From positions 3,774,501 to 3,838,500 of the forward strand of contig CM074760.1 of assembly GCA_037355855.1 (NCBI GenBank): a stretch of DNA of 64,000 nt, given 5' to 3'. This DNA is from Pseudo-nitzschia pungens (lineage: Eukaryota; Bacillariophyta; Bacillariophyceae; Bacillariales; Bacillariaceae). This document shows, piece after piece, positions 31,941 through 43,020 of the stretch. The stretch's first letter is position 1, and each line of letters begins with the position of its first letter. The notes under the pieces were generated by a model. That model did not search any database, was not told the DNA's origin, and saw nothing but the letters and a program-made list of their open reading frames with translations. The position numbers were made by a program, and so were the translations under genes.

Positions 31941-33098
31941 TTAAGGGGATACCCTCAAAATGACTAACTGCAATAATAAATCGCGCGGTCCGCGCATCGA
32001 AAACTATCTTTGTTCCGGAAGGTCCTGTATACTTCACATAATCCACCATCTGCTCACTAATTTTTGCACAAAAACAGCAATGCCAAGGCAACTCTCTATG
32101 GGTCCAAGAGCTATCTGGCAAAGGGAGAGGCGCGCAAGGATCAGGCAACAAGCAGCGGATGCTGCCCAAAACGCAGCAGCATTTGCAGTTGCATTCCCCT
32201 TAACTGCCACTGATTGGGAGCGGCTTAATAATAGTAGGAGTGAAGAAGACAGGAGAGAGGTGGCAGGTGAAGAACCCCCTGCTGCTCCCGCTCCTGCTCC
32301 CCCCGTAGCAGCAGCAGCCAAAGAGGAGTCCGATCGACCCCCTCATCCAGTTATTCCAAGATGGGAGAATCTTGGACCACCAAACCTCCCCAATGATGTG
32401 AACGCGCCCACACAGATATTGAGATATCATGCCATACTGCTTGAGATGATGAGTCACTTTACAGGGATCAACCACCCCAGCAACAAGAAGTTATTCACAA
32501 ACGCTGAATTCTGTATTGTCAAACCGGACCACATCTACAGCTGGATGTGTTACAGGGCATATGGACTGGAGGATCCTGGCCTGGAGGACAATCCATACTT
32601 TGCAAGAGCCTCTGCCCTGGAGTTCTGGAAGAAAGCTATCTCCTATTTCATGCCAGTCAGTGCAAATTGGGATGATGCTAAAGAGGAAGGGAATCCCACT
32701 AAGTCAAAGAAAATTAACAATCTTATCAAAGCTGTCAAGAAGAAGGAGGCTCGATTGCTAGGTAAGGAAGGACAAACTGACAGAGCGTTTACGCTGGATG
32801 AGTTTATCCAAATGCTGGATCTAATCGGACTAGCTCCTACTATTGCTAACTTGCGCCACCTGGCAATGCTGAAGTTCCAGCTCCATCTTATTGCAAGAGG
32901 AGCTGATACATTGCACATGAGAAAGAAAAGCCGGCAAGAGAGTCTTACCTATCCTGGGTATCTAACTGCACAGATGAGGTGGTCAAAGAATGTAGACAAG
33001 GAGAAGGACTGTCCCCTACAGTTGCTGATGGGCTCCATGGATCCCTGGTTCTGTGTATTGCTTGGTCTTGCTGTCTATCTAGAGACATGGCTCACCCA

Positions 33099-35130
33099 CA
33101 ATTTGCGCATCGCGCATTTTGTCCGACGTTCCGATGTTCCAGTACTAAAAATACGTAGATTTCTACACAACTTTACCATGCGATATCTCGCTCCCTTTTA
33201 CACCACCAATCACAACCCCAGGACCTACATGTATTAACCAAGACCTGCGCTCTTTGTTTCTGCTATTGGTTCAGTTGCTGGCTGCTTCTTTTGGTTGATT
33301 TGGTTGCCAATTCACCACTCGGCCGATCGACAGCAACAACCAAAACAAAACCGACACCTAATTTTCTACAGCACCTCCAGTACCGATTCTACAGCGATTC
33401 GAAAATACTTCTACTACGTAATACTGTTGCCGTCTTACTGTTGCCGTCTGTACTGCTTCGATCTGTTTCCAAGCTCCACCCTCAAGGCCCTTAAGTATAT
33501 ATTATACTTAATGTTCTACATTGTTTCCAAGCTTCCTAAGTGATTTCCACTTAACGTTCTACATTCTTCAAGGTTCCTTGCTAAGTCCCCTAAGTCTTTT
33601 CAAGGTGTAGTTCACGAACAGCCCCTTCCACTGTAGGTATATTTCTACAAGAAATTCCAGCTGTCATCTGTTTTCAAGTCCATTGCCCTGCTGGACCATA
33701 TGTGTTTTCGCTTATGGTCCTACTGTTTCTTGACCCAAGCCCCAAAGCCGCTAAGTACAGTTTGCTTAAGGCTCCACCACCTACATAACCCTCTCAGGTG
33801 TACTGTATAAATGTCATCTGTTTCCAAGTCTACTGCCCTGATGGACCCTAAGTGTTTTCGCTTATGGTCCTACTGTTTCCTGACCCAAGCCCTAAAGCCA
33901 CTAAGTACAGTTTGCTTAAGGCTCCCCTACCTACATATACCTCTCAGATGCATTCTTCAACTGTCATCTGTTTTCAAGTCTACTGCCCTGATGGACCATA
34001 AGTGTTTTCGCTTATGGTCCTACTGTTTCCTTACCCAAGCCCCAAAGCCGCTAAGTACAGTTTGCTTAAGGCTCTCCTACCTACATATACCTCTCAGATG
34101 CACACTTCAACTGTCATCTGTTTTCAAGTCTACTGCCCTGCTGGACCATAAGTGTTCTCACTTAAGGTCCTACTATTTCCTGACCCAAGCCCCAAAGCCG
34201 CTAAGTACAGCTTGCTTAAGGCTCTCCTACCTACATAACCCTCTCAGATGCACACTTCAACTGTCATCTGTTTTCAAGTCTACTGCCCTGATAGTCCATA
34301 ATTGTTTTTGATTATGGACCTACTGTTTTTATGACCCAAGCCCCAAAGCTGCTAAGTACATGTTACTTAACGCACCACCACCTACATATACCCCTCCAGT
34401 TCACAGTACAGCAGAGACCTGTTTTCAAGCCTACAGCCCTGATGGTCCATAAGTGTTTTCACTTAAAGGCCCTGTTTCCAAGCTACTACAGGAGAGCAAG
34501 TTCAAGTTCGAACAGAAGGCCAGCTGTTACGAATTTGAATTTGGTAGTAGGCTCCACCGCCTCTACGTGTCTCCTACTACGAAGTTCGAACAGAAGGACA
34601 GCTGTTACGAATTTGGTAGTAGGCTCCGTACTATATGTACCATACAGTGGTAAGGAATGTGTTTGGGGCACTCGCATTACTGATGCTGCAATACAGCATG
34701 CAGAGACCAGTTTTGCTTGCGTCAGCTGACCACTTGCATTACAGATACTATGTATCTAGGCAAGGGTTTTGCTTGTGTCAGCTGACCACTCCAAGCATCA
34801 CTGATGCTGTACAGTGGCATTCAAGGGACAGTTTTGCTTGTGTTTTCCCTTTCACGTTCTTGTTACCCCGTCTCCTGTACGCTTTGCAACAGCTGTGTCT
34901 GTTGTGCTCTGGACTGGTTCGTTTTTTTCCTGTTTCTTACCAAGGTTCGTTTGCACAATAGCCGTCTTTACAACCTGGGGCCTATTCCCCATGGTTGAGG
35001 CGGCGCGTCGTTCTACAACTTGGGGCCTAACCTCTCTTCGATTGAGGCGACGATAAAGTCTGGTTACAGACTGAGTAGCTTTTAACCACCTTCGGTGGAT
35101 TTTCCTACTTAAATAAGTATATTATTATTA
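33099..35130 (+). mobile_element. 2-kb non-coding retroelement, copy A (LINE partner)
   Basis: Inserted in Crypton copy 2 between duplicated CTAGAGACATGGCTCACCCA (33079-33098 and 35131-35150). It starts CAATTTGCGCATCGCGCAT and ends in TATATTATTATTA. Long target duplications and an ATT-repeat tail indicate target-primed reverse transcription, as for LINEs and SINEs. No frame has a recognisable domain. The last 110 bases match the 3' end of the LINE at 51330-51461, including the stem-loop AGTCTGGTTACAGACT. The interior has about six 150-bp hairpin units, then two near-direct copies of GTTCGAACAGAAGG..GCTGTTACGAATTT and three of TTTTGCTTG.GTCAGCTGACCAC. Copy B (55726-57735) is almost identical. 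Confidence 0.85.
33661..34560 (+). repeat. 150-bp tandem hairpin units inside copy A
   Basis: Units start with CTGTCATCTGTTTTCAAG at 33661, 33811, 33961, 34111 and 34261, with a diverged sixth at 34411, so the spacing is exactly 150 bp. Each has a hairpin: in unit 3 GGACCATAAG (33993-34002) pairs with CTTATGGTCC (34011-34020). In unit 5 GTCCATAAT (34294-34302) pairs with ATTATGGAC (34311-34319), changing both partners at two positions. An open frame across the units (33811-34311) is a by-product of the period being a multiple of three. Confidence 0.85.
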
Positions 35131-36180
35131 CTAGAGACATGGCTCACCCATGGAGCTGGGCGTCTTAGTCAGTGGCTTTTTGCTAAGACTACAGAGCTAG
35201 ATGGAGGACCAAGTTGATGCAAGACCGGTACTTGGAAATCCAGTTGGATTGGCTGGATATTAACGCTGGACGCAGGCTTTGCCACAGAGGGATCTGTTTC
35301 TACAAGGAGAAGGACTCCAGCAATGTGACGGAGGACTGGCTCTGCGCTTCTGTAACTCCAGCGATTAGGGAAGTCTTTGGGAGAGGCTTTGCCATCATCC
35401 TTGCAAAGCCTCTGCTTTGGGCATGCTATGATGCTACTGCTGCTGACTTAGTTCCCCCTGACTTGAGACAGAGGATTGTTAATAGATATGCTGCATCGAA
35501 CGCCGATAGAGAGATTGCAGATGGTGGCGGAGACAACCCAATCAAACAGATTTGAATCATCCCTTCAAACAATAATGGTGTCATGCACATGGATGAGGTT
35601 CCTGATGAGGATACAGAGGACAGAGAGACTGGAGGTGGATTTGGAAGAGGAGGACAAGAGTGGAGGAATGCAATTTATGCAAAGATCTGTACTATGCAAA
35701 CTAATGTGGCAGAGGTAAAGAACCACCAGCTGTTGGAGATTGCTGAGAAAGCAACAGTTGCAAACACTTATTCTATAAATTGTTTGTGGACTGTCGGTTG
35801 CTCCTGCTAGGAGAGCTGCTGGAGGAGGAGCAGTGGCAAGACATGCCACACCACAAGTTGTTCCAGATACTGGAAAGCCTGCTATGCTGTTTCCACATCT
35901 GTGAACCATTGAAGCAATGTGGGATGAGTATCAGAACAGCATCAGTGGTTGTAAGCCAGTAAGGGACTTCAGTAGAAGAGAGAGGGGACGCTGCAAGTTT
36001 AGATATGCAAGAAGGAAGCAGATATGGGATGCTGTAGAGCGCTTGTTGTATAGGGGAAACAACCCGAATACAGCATGTAATAAGCTCCAGCATCTCTTTG
36101 GGGATATGTCAATGACACGTCTAATCAATTTGATCTGGGACGATAACAAAAATGGTCCAAATCTGCTGCTGCTTTACTGA

Positions 36181-36582
36181 GGCGCTGTTGCTGATTGCTG
36201 TTTGTTGGATAGGGGACGTACCTCTGTTGTTGCTCATAAGGCATTTTCTCAAAGTTCAAGTTTATTGTTGTTACCCTTGTCAGTCTGTGGATCTGCTCTT
36301 CAGATTGGATGACAAGATGTCAAGTAAAATCAGATAACATTTGAAGAAAAAATTGATGTCAAATTTACTATGTGATTTTACACGGTGTTTTGAGTTTTTG
36401 ACTTTGAACTATATTTGTGATGCGTTCTAACAGTCTTAGGCATCGCTGACATCCATCTGAGTGAGAGAATGTAACCAAATGAGCTTTGCGTCCCCCTTTT
36501 GAGCCCATGTAGGATTGTACGTGTTTTCTGGTACTCATTCTTTTAGTTGCATATTGTATACATACCAACACCGTACGGTATT
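36181..36582. other. Crypton copy 2 3' flank
   Basis: After the recombinase remnant; no coding frame of note. Ends at the ATT duplication (36580-36582) of the MITE. Confidence 0.35.
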
Positions 36583-36783
36583 GAGTGATTCCTGAAAACA
36601 CAAATTACACAAATTCCTTAATTGCATTAAACAACAGTTATTTTTTGCGCACCCAATGGATGTGCATGAATAATAATTTAATGGTCGATACCAGTTTGTG
36701 CCTATTTTGGGCATTTTGGAATTTGGAATCAAATTTCCAAAAACAAAAAAGTCATTAAGCCAAACCTCTATTGCAGGCCGGCT

Positions 36784-37106
36784 TGTAACACTCTAAGGTA
36801 GAAATTCGGAGTAGTGTATGAAAATTGTGTGTTTAGATATTTTACGAGATATTGTTATGCGAATAAAGAATGAAGACATATAAAATTTCGAGGTCGCGAG
36901 CATAGCCACATTTTGGTATGCTCTGCCATAAATGTTGATTCATTGTCGGTTCCCACGATTAGGCATATAGCCTAATCTGGGACTCGACCATAATAGTTAG
37001 GACACATATTAAATGTATCCGGTATCGAAGATTATATTCGATTATTCAATGCGGGATTCGGTTAATTATCAAGTCGTAACTTACTAGCGTACGCTAGCAT
37101 GTTACA
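36784..37106 (-). repeat. Gypsy-2 3' LTR
   Basis: 323-bp LTR at the downstream end of the minus-strand element. Confidence 0.93.
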
Positions 37107-37136
37107 TAGTGCCCCATGATTGAACGAATCCCATGA

Positions 37137-40100
37137 TTAAGCCAACCAATGGTTCGAAGAGGACTCTGAGTCTTCTGATTGGCTCATTCGAATATCCGGG
37201 ATTTCATTCGTCGTAGACTCCGACTGGTTTGGTTCTCGATACGGAGTAAGTTTTCGGATGTTCACTGTTTCGATTACCGAAGGGGATTTTTGTAACTTAA
37301 CAGTCCCATTATCATTGACTTGAGTGATGGCGAAGGGTCCTATTTTGCGTGGTTGCAGTTTGTCCGGATCGGGCTCTTGGATCCATACCTTGTCATTGAC
37401 TTGAAAGGTGTGGCTGATTCGCTTGGCATTGTCCCTTAGCAAGTTTCTGTTGATTCCCTGTTGTCTGAGCTGTTGTAGCGCGATTAGGTTGGAGGTTAGT
37501 GGTAGATCAACCAACATGTCCCGATTGAAGACTAGGGACCCTGGGGATGCCTGTAAGGCAGCGTTGACAGCACATCGGGAGGCATGCATGCAGGTTGCCA
37601 GGGCATTGTCCATGAGCTGACTGGCTCTGGTGTTGACTTGAGGGGGATTCACATGGACTAGAACTCGGAGAATATCAGCGACTGTATGATGGACGCGTTC
37701 ACAGATGGCATTCGACTGGGGATTCTTCACTGTGGTGGGAATGGACTGAATCCCATACTGTTTGAGTGTTGTCTGGAACTCAGCCCCTAGGAATTCACCC
37801 CCATTATCATGGATACACCTGATAGGTCTGGGGTATCTTGAGAGCCAGCAGTTCTTGAATTGATCCGAGATATGCTGAGACGATTTGTCTCTGATCCGGA
37901 TGATTTCAAGTAGATTGGTGACTGGGTCAATACAAGTGAGGGCTTTGAAGTTGTAGTTCTTGCCTTGGGCTGTAATCTTCCATGGGCCTATAAGGTCCAC
38001 ATGTATCTCGTTGAATGGCACTAGTGGAGCTTCTTTCGGTGGCAGTTTACCATATTTGGAGTGTTGGTTCTTGTATTTGATGCAGTCGTCAGGGCATATG
38101 TAGGACTTGCATAAGTTGGACAGGTTATCAGCATAGAATCGTGCTGAGATAGTTTGATATAGCCTGGTGGATCCACAATGACCCAGCAGGAGGTGATACC
38201 ATTTGACTGTATCATTAATCAGTGTTGGTGGGATATAGATCTTCCAATTATCAGGGTTGGACTGATTCGCATAACATAACATTTGATTGCCTTCTAATTC
38301 TTGGTAGAAGAAGGCTTTGGATTGAATCTTGAACTTGATGGTCGGATCTTGTTGTTGATGAAGATATATGGTTGAGTAGTTCACCGGGCATTCCAAGTCC
38401 TGTTGGTTTGGTAGATTAATTAGACACTCATTGTTCAGCAGGCAAGCCTGTAGTTCTTTGTCTGCGTCATGGCATAAGTGTCGAAACAAATTGGGGAACT
38501 CTGTTAGAAACAGCTCTTCATCTTGTTTAGGGACTTCAAGTTTCAAAAAATCAATAAGAGTGCCTTTACCAAGGGCTTCTTTCTTCCCCACAGTAGGTGG
38601 ATCCATCCGGGGGAGCCTGGAGAAGGCATCAGCAAGAACGTTCTTCTTGCCTTCGACATAGGTGAGGTTAACGCCAAATTCTTCCAGGAATAGTCTCCAG
38701 CGGAGGACTCGTTGGACTGATAGGGTGCGGAAGGTAAGATTCTTATGGTCAGTGTATACGTTGATGATTCCACCGAGGAGCATCTTCCGGTACTCTTTGC
38801 AACAGAGTACAATTGCTAGGAGTTCTTTTTCCATAGTAGTATAATTCTTTTGGGCATCAGATAGTTTCTTGGACCAATAAGCAATAGGCTTGCCGTCTTG
38901 TAATATAGCAGCGCCCAGCTGGAGGTCTGAGGCATCAGTGTACAGTTCAAAGGGCTTGTTAAGATCTGGATAGGTGTTCAGCGCATCTGCTGCCACCATT
39001 GCTTTCATCTCTTGAAAGGCTTTATCTTGAGCAGGACCCCAAATGAAAGCTGAGGGAGCTTTTCTTTGCTTGCCTTTGATGGCAGCTGCTTGGGGAGTTG
39101 TCTTTGGGGTTCCTGTGATATCAAAGAGAGGAGCTAGGACATGAGAACGTCGGGGCCACATGTCCCTGTAGTATCCTACTGCTCCTAGGAAGGACTTGAC
39201 TTGGGTCACAGTTCGTGGTCGATCCATATGTAGAATCGCTTCGATCTTCTTCCTCCAGGGCTTGACAGCTGTAGGTGTCATCCAATATCCAAGGAAGTCA
39301 GTCTCTTGTACAGCCCAATCACACTTGAGTGGGTTGCACTTGAGTCCATTTTGGTTGAGCCGGTCTAGGATTTTGTCTATGGTCTTCATGTGGAGGTCAA
39401 AGGATCCATTGGTCCATATACCAATATCGTCAATATAAACAGTGCAGTCAGTGTCTTGTAGGATATCTTCCATTAGTTGCTGGGCAACGTCTGGAGAGAC
39501 TTTGACACCCATTGGTAGTCTTTGATATTCATAGCAACCATATGGAGTTACTATGGTACAGAGCTTTTTGCTTGCGTCATCGAGTTCAAAGCAGTAGTAT
39601 TGCATTGACAAATCGATCTTGGTAAAGTGAGTATATTTGCCACGCTTGTTCATGATGTCTTGTATCCGGGGGATTGGATATGGTCGGCGCTCAAGAAGTT
39701 CATTCAGTTCTCTAAAGTCTGATACCCATCTAACTCTGTTGTCTTTCTTTGGTACTATGAAGGTTGGGAACGCCCATTCAGCTGGTCCAGTGCATCACTT
39801 GAGTACTCCATCATTACAAAGATTCTGGAGCTCCCTTTTGAATAGGTCTTCTCTTTTGTATGCGACTGGATAAGGCTTCTTGTGTATGGGCTTGGATCCG
39901 GGCTTCAGTCTTAGAGAGATCTTCTTGTGTGGATACTTCCCTAGTTCGCCGTTGAAGACATTAGGGTACTTGCTTAGTATGGCTTGGAACTGTTGTTGCT
40001 CTGCTTTGGACATGTGGGACTGTTGCTGTGCGACTGTGGATGGATCTGTTTCTTGGTAGGCTCTGTCTAGGATCACCTTGGACTTGTATGGATTAGCAAA

Positions 40101-41084
40101 GGAGAGGTCGTCAGCAAAGAGTTCGGCGTCTTCGAGTTCTTCCATGAGCATGGTATGGTTGTCATGGTACAGGGAGGTATCTTTCATGGGAATGGTTCGA
40201 TCCATCCACTGAACTGCTCCTTCTTTGAATAGGAGATTGATCTTTGCTAGGTGTAGGAAGTCTCTGCCTAGTATTAAATCGTATTTGCAGTTCGGGGAAT
40301 GGAAGAGCCTTGCTTCTTGTCGGTCGATGGTATAGTTGCCGAACTCTTGTAGCTTGGTGGTCTTCATGATGATATATTCTGTAGTATCGAAGCTTCCATT
40401 CGCTGTAGTGGTTAGGACTTGATGCTTGCTTCTGATTGGTAGTGTTCCGAATGGTAGAGCTCTTTTGTTGATTAAAGTTCCGGAAGATCCACTATCTAGT
40501 AGTGCGAGTAGTGGTCTTGATTTCGTTGGTATGCCTTGTATGTACTGTACTGTAGTTAAAAGAATAGGAGCCACGTTGCTCTTATTCGGGGATGCCTGTT
40601 CTGCTGTATTTCCAGCAGTCGACAGCAGCTTTAAATAATTTTGCTCCAGCGCACCTCCTTTGGTGTAGTCTTTGGAGTTTCCGGGATTGCAATAGAGATT
40701 TTTTGCTGTACCGGTAGACCAATTTCTTGCCAGGGATAAGGTTGGTCCATTTATTGCTGCTGTCTTATTCTGATCGATTGTATTAATCGATGATGCGTCT
40801 GTACCCTTGGATCGATTCGATTGATTTCGATTCGTATCCATGTTCGGATTGCTCTTTTCGGAGAATCGAACTGTTTTTGTTGCTGCTGTTGCAGTCTTTG
40901 CTGAGCGCTCAACAGGAATACTCCATCCTGTAGGTTCCTTCCCCTCTTTCTCCGGGAGATCCCCTCCTTGCGTCATCCCAGTCAGCTGTGCTGGACTGGC
41001 ATCCAGGGCCTGTGGCGCTGGAGGCAAGGTGATTGCTGGTTTTGGTGGACCCTTGGGTCTCTTGTTGGAGGATTGCTTGTGCAA
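37137..41084 (-). CDS. Gypsy-2 pol, same frame as gag, one internal TGA
   Basis: Protease has ALLDSGSSGTLIN. The RT start follows NLCNDGVLK, where a TGA (39795-39797) interrupts, then WAFPTFIVPKK, RWVSDFRELN, YIDDIGIW and QVKSFLGAVGYYRDMW. RNase H has LYTDASDLQLGAA, MEKELLAIV and YTDHKNLTF. Integrase has HVDLIGPW, HDNGGEFLG and AICERVHH, then an SH3-like tail (FQVNDKVWIQEP, GPFAITQVNDNGTVKL). The region is one continuous frame apart from the TGA, where most relatives have a coding residue. With identical LTRs the stop is either very new, carried by the source copy, or read through. Confidence 0.88.
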
Positions 41085-42119
41085 TCATGGGAGCCATACA
41101 AGCTCACCATCTATGCTCCGTTCAGTTCGGCCGCCATGTTCTTGATGGTAGGATTCCATTGCTGCTCTCATGTGGGCTTGAAACGATTCATTGCTGCCAG
41201 GGGTCTCGTGGCACTGAGAATAGAATGTGTCAGTGTTGGAGTTGTTCGTGTTGCCTGAGCCCTTGTTGTAATTCTTGGAGAACTTGTTCTTCGGGCATTC
41301 AGACCAATCATGGTTGTGTCCCTGGATTCTGCATGGATTGGATTTCTTCTTGTTCTTGTTTTGGTTGGTTTTGTTGTTCGGCCCAGAGCGTTTTCGATTG
41401 TTAGGGCTGTTCGAATTGTTAGAGCGTTTGCTGTTGTTCTTGTTGTTCTTTTGCTTGCTTAGGCGATCGAGGCTGCTCATATGGTCCACAATGAATTGGG
41501 CCGTGGTCTCTGGCGTAAGCTTGAGATGGATTCGTACATAATCTTCGATCCAGCTGTTTGGGTAGCTGTGGAGGAGGATTGTTAGTGTTTGCAAGTGGTC
41601 CAGGTTGGATGCGAATCCATGTAGTTTGGCTGAGTACTTGATTAACGTCATGATTCGATCGGTATGGTCCTTGCAGGTGGATTCGATCTTCTTTTTGCAG
41701 GCACTGCCTCGTAGATAGACGTGCATGATGTCTCTAGCATCTTCAGCATTGCAGTATAGTTTGATAAAGGCTTTGAAGGCTGAGGTGTATCCCTCTTTCG
41801 TGAGTGGATAAACTCGTTGGTTGTTGGCGCGAGTCGCTCGCGTTAGCGCTCGCCACTTGGTCTGAGCATCAACGCATAGACAGCGTCCGAAGTACCGGAT
41901 CAGCGATGAGTCCGGAATGGTTAAATCCTCTGCAGCGTTCAAGAACGCCTCTTCGGTGTGGAGCAATTCTTCTAGCCCCCCCTTGTCCGTGAACAAAGGG
42001 ACCTTGACGCTATCCGAGTGATCTTCGGAGTCGTAGACGGAGAGAGTCACTAGCTTGGGTTTGGAGCTATCGAAGGAGCTCTTGTAGGCTATAGGTGGTT
42101 CTCTGTAGATGCCGGCCAT
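41085..42119 (-). CDS. Gypsy-2 gag
   Basis: 344 residues from ATG 42119, about 135 bases after the 5' LTR. An N-terminal acidic part is followed by a capsid-like helical region (SSLIRYFGRCLCVDAQTKW ... AFKAFIKLYCNAEDARDIM). Then there is a strongly basic, Asn/Lys-rich stretch and a Cys/His cluster (CRIQGHNHDWSEC) in the place of a zinc knuckle. It ends with TGA (41085-41087). The next codon (TTG) opens the pol frame in the same reading phase, so gag-pol can be made only by reading through UGA or by separate initiation. Confidence 0.88.
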   Translation of the reverse strand: MAGIYREPPIAYKSSFDSSKPKLVTLSVYDSEDHSDSVKVPLFTDKGGLEELLHTEEAFLNAAEDLTIPDSSLIRYFGRCLCVDAQTKWRALTRATRANNQRVYPLTKEGYTSAFKAFIKLYCNAEDARDIMHVYLRGSACKKKIESTCKDHTDRIMTLIKYSAKLHGFASNLDHLQTLTILLHSYPNSWIEDYVRIHLKLTPETTAQFIVDHMSSLDRLSKQKNNKNNSKRSNNSNSPNNRKRSGPNNKTNQNKNKKKSNPCRIQGHNHDWSECPKNKFSKNYNKGSGNTNNSNTDTFYSQCHETPGSNESFQAHMRAAMESYHQEHGGRTERSIDGELVWLP

Positions 42120-42254
42120 GGTTGCTTGTTGCGTCGATTGTCTTGCTGGAGATAAAGGGTCCTCTATTGTTGAGGATAGAAGTGTTTTGCTTTTCTTGAG
42201 ATTTCAGTACTGAATTCTACTACTGTTCCTACGTGAAGTGGACAGTAATTACTG

Positions 42255-42577
42255 TGTAACACTCTAAGGTAGAAATTCGGAGTAGTGTATGAAAATTGTG
42301 TGTTTAGATATTTTACGAGATATTGTTATGCGAATAAAGAATGAAGACATATAAAATTTCGAGGTCGCGAGCATAGCCACATTTTGGTATGCTCTGCCAT
42401 AAATGTTGATTCATTGTCGGTTCCCACGATTAGGCATATAGCCTAATCTGGGACTCGACCATAATAGTTAGGACACATATTAAATGTATCCGGTATCGAA
42501 GATTATATTCGATTATTCAATGCGGGATTCGGTTAATTATCAAGTCGTAACTTACTAGCGTACGCTAGCATGTTACA
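42255..42577 (-). repeat. Gypsy-2 5' LTR
   Basis: 323-bp LTR at the upstream end of the minus-strand element; identical by eye to 36784-37106. Confidence 0.93.
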
Positions 42578-43020
42578 CGGCTTGGTTTGGAAATCACATT
42601 GTCTGTTAATGCGTTTGATGACTTTGATGACTGACATCCCTTAGATGACTAAAATTTTGATCAGTTTTTCAATTTTTAGATTCCATTGGGAACTTTTTTG
42701 GAGTATCAGATTATGACAGTTGAGGTGCTTCGACTGTCTAAATTTGATTTTCAATGTGCATTATTTGCACTAATTAGAACTAAATCTTCTCCCAAAAACC
42801 TAAATTTGATCATGTGCAACCATTATTATATTAACTTTTGATGCAATTTATGTTTTCAGGAACCACTCATTGTGTTGCATTATTCCAAAAGTTTGGCTTC
42901 CTACTATGAATACGGTACCGGTACAATTGTTTTTTTGACTTCCACCAAATTGTGACTGATGGTATGATACTTGTGAGCAATAATAGAAAATTTCTACGAG
43001 TGATTAATTACCGTAGGACT

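Larger units (their letters stand above)
32080..36180 (+). pseudogene. Crypton-like tyrosine recombinase copy 2, disrupted
   Basis: Starts at ATG 32080 (MPRQLSMGPRAIW) and is open to the insertion at 33099. It shows PNDVNAPTQILRYHAILLE, HIYSWMCYRAYG, LEFWKKAISYF, KFQLHLIARGAD and QMRWSKNVDKE, collinear with copy 1. After the 2-kb insertion it resumes at 35131 in frame (ETWLTHGAGRLSQWLF). It then lacks about 85 residues that hold the H-S-x-R-K region of copy 1. From 35214, in another frame, come the tyrosine region (QDRYLEIQLDWLDI), LAKPLLWACYD and DLVPPDLRQRIVNRY. A TGA at 35553-35555 and a frameshift near 35770 follow. It ends with the GCR1_C-like block (MWDEYQNSISGCKPVRDF, RRKQIWDAVERLLY) to 36180. 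It cannot be active. Confidence 0.7.
36784..42577 (-). mobile_element. Gypsy-2 LTR retrotransposon, recent insertion
   Basis: LTRs of 323 bp (36784-37106 and 42255-42577), TGTAACACTCT...GCATGTTACA as written on the plus strand, appear identical by eye. The 5-bp duplication CGGCT (36779-36783, 42578-42582) flanks it. It lies inside the MITE, and the paralogous sequence at 51966-51985 (GCAGGCCGGCTTGGTTTGGA) shows the empty site. Gag and pol share one minus-strand frame interrupted by two TGA codons. The LTR carries the palindrome CTAGCGTACGCTAG next to its end. Confidence 0.95.
36583..42868. mobile_element. Harbinger-type MITE split by Gypsy-2
   Basis: Ends are GAGTGATTCCTGAAAACA (36583) and its inverted match TGTTTTCAGGAACCACTC (ending 42868), flanked by ATT (36580-36582, 42869-42871). 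Without Gypsy-2 it is about 490 bp. Its left part (36583-36783) matches the left end of the large Harbinger element at 51801-51985, and its right part (about 42613-42868) matches the right end at 63084-63314. It is therefore an internally deleted derivative of that family. Confidence 0.85.

Noticed and set aside
33811..34311. 166-codon frame in the 2-kb retroelement as a gene
   Set aside because: It spans 150-bp repeats whose period is a multiple of three, and the strongest constraint seen is RNA pairing, not protein sequence.
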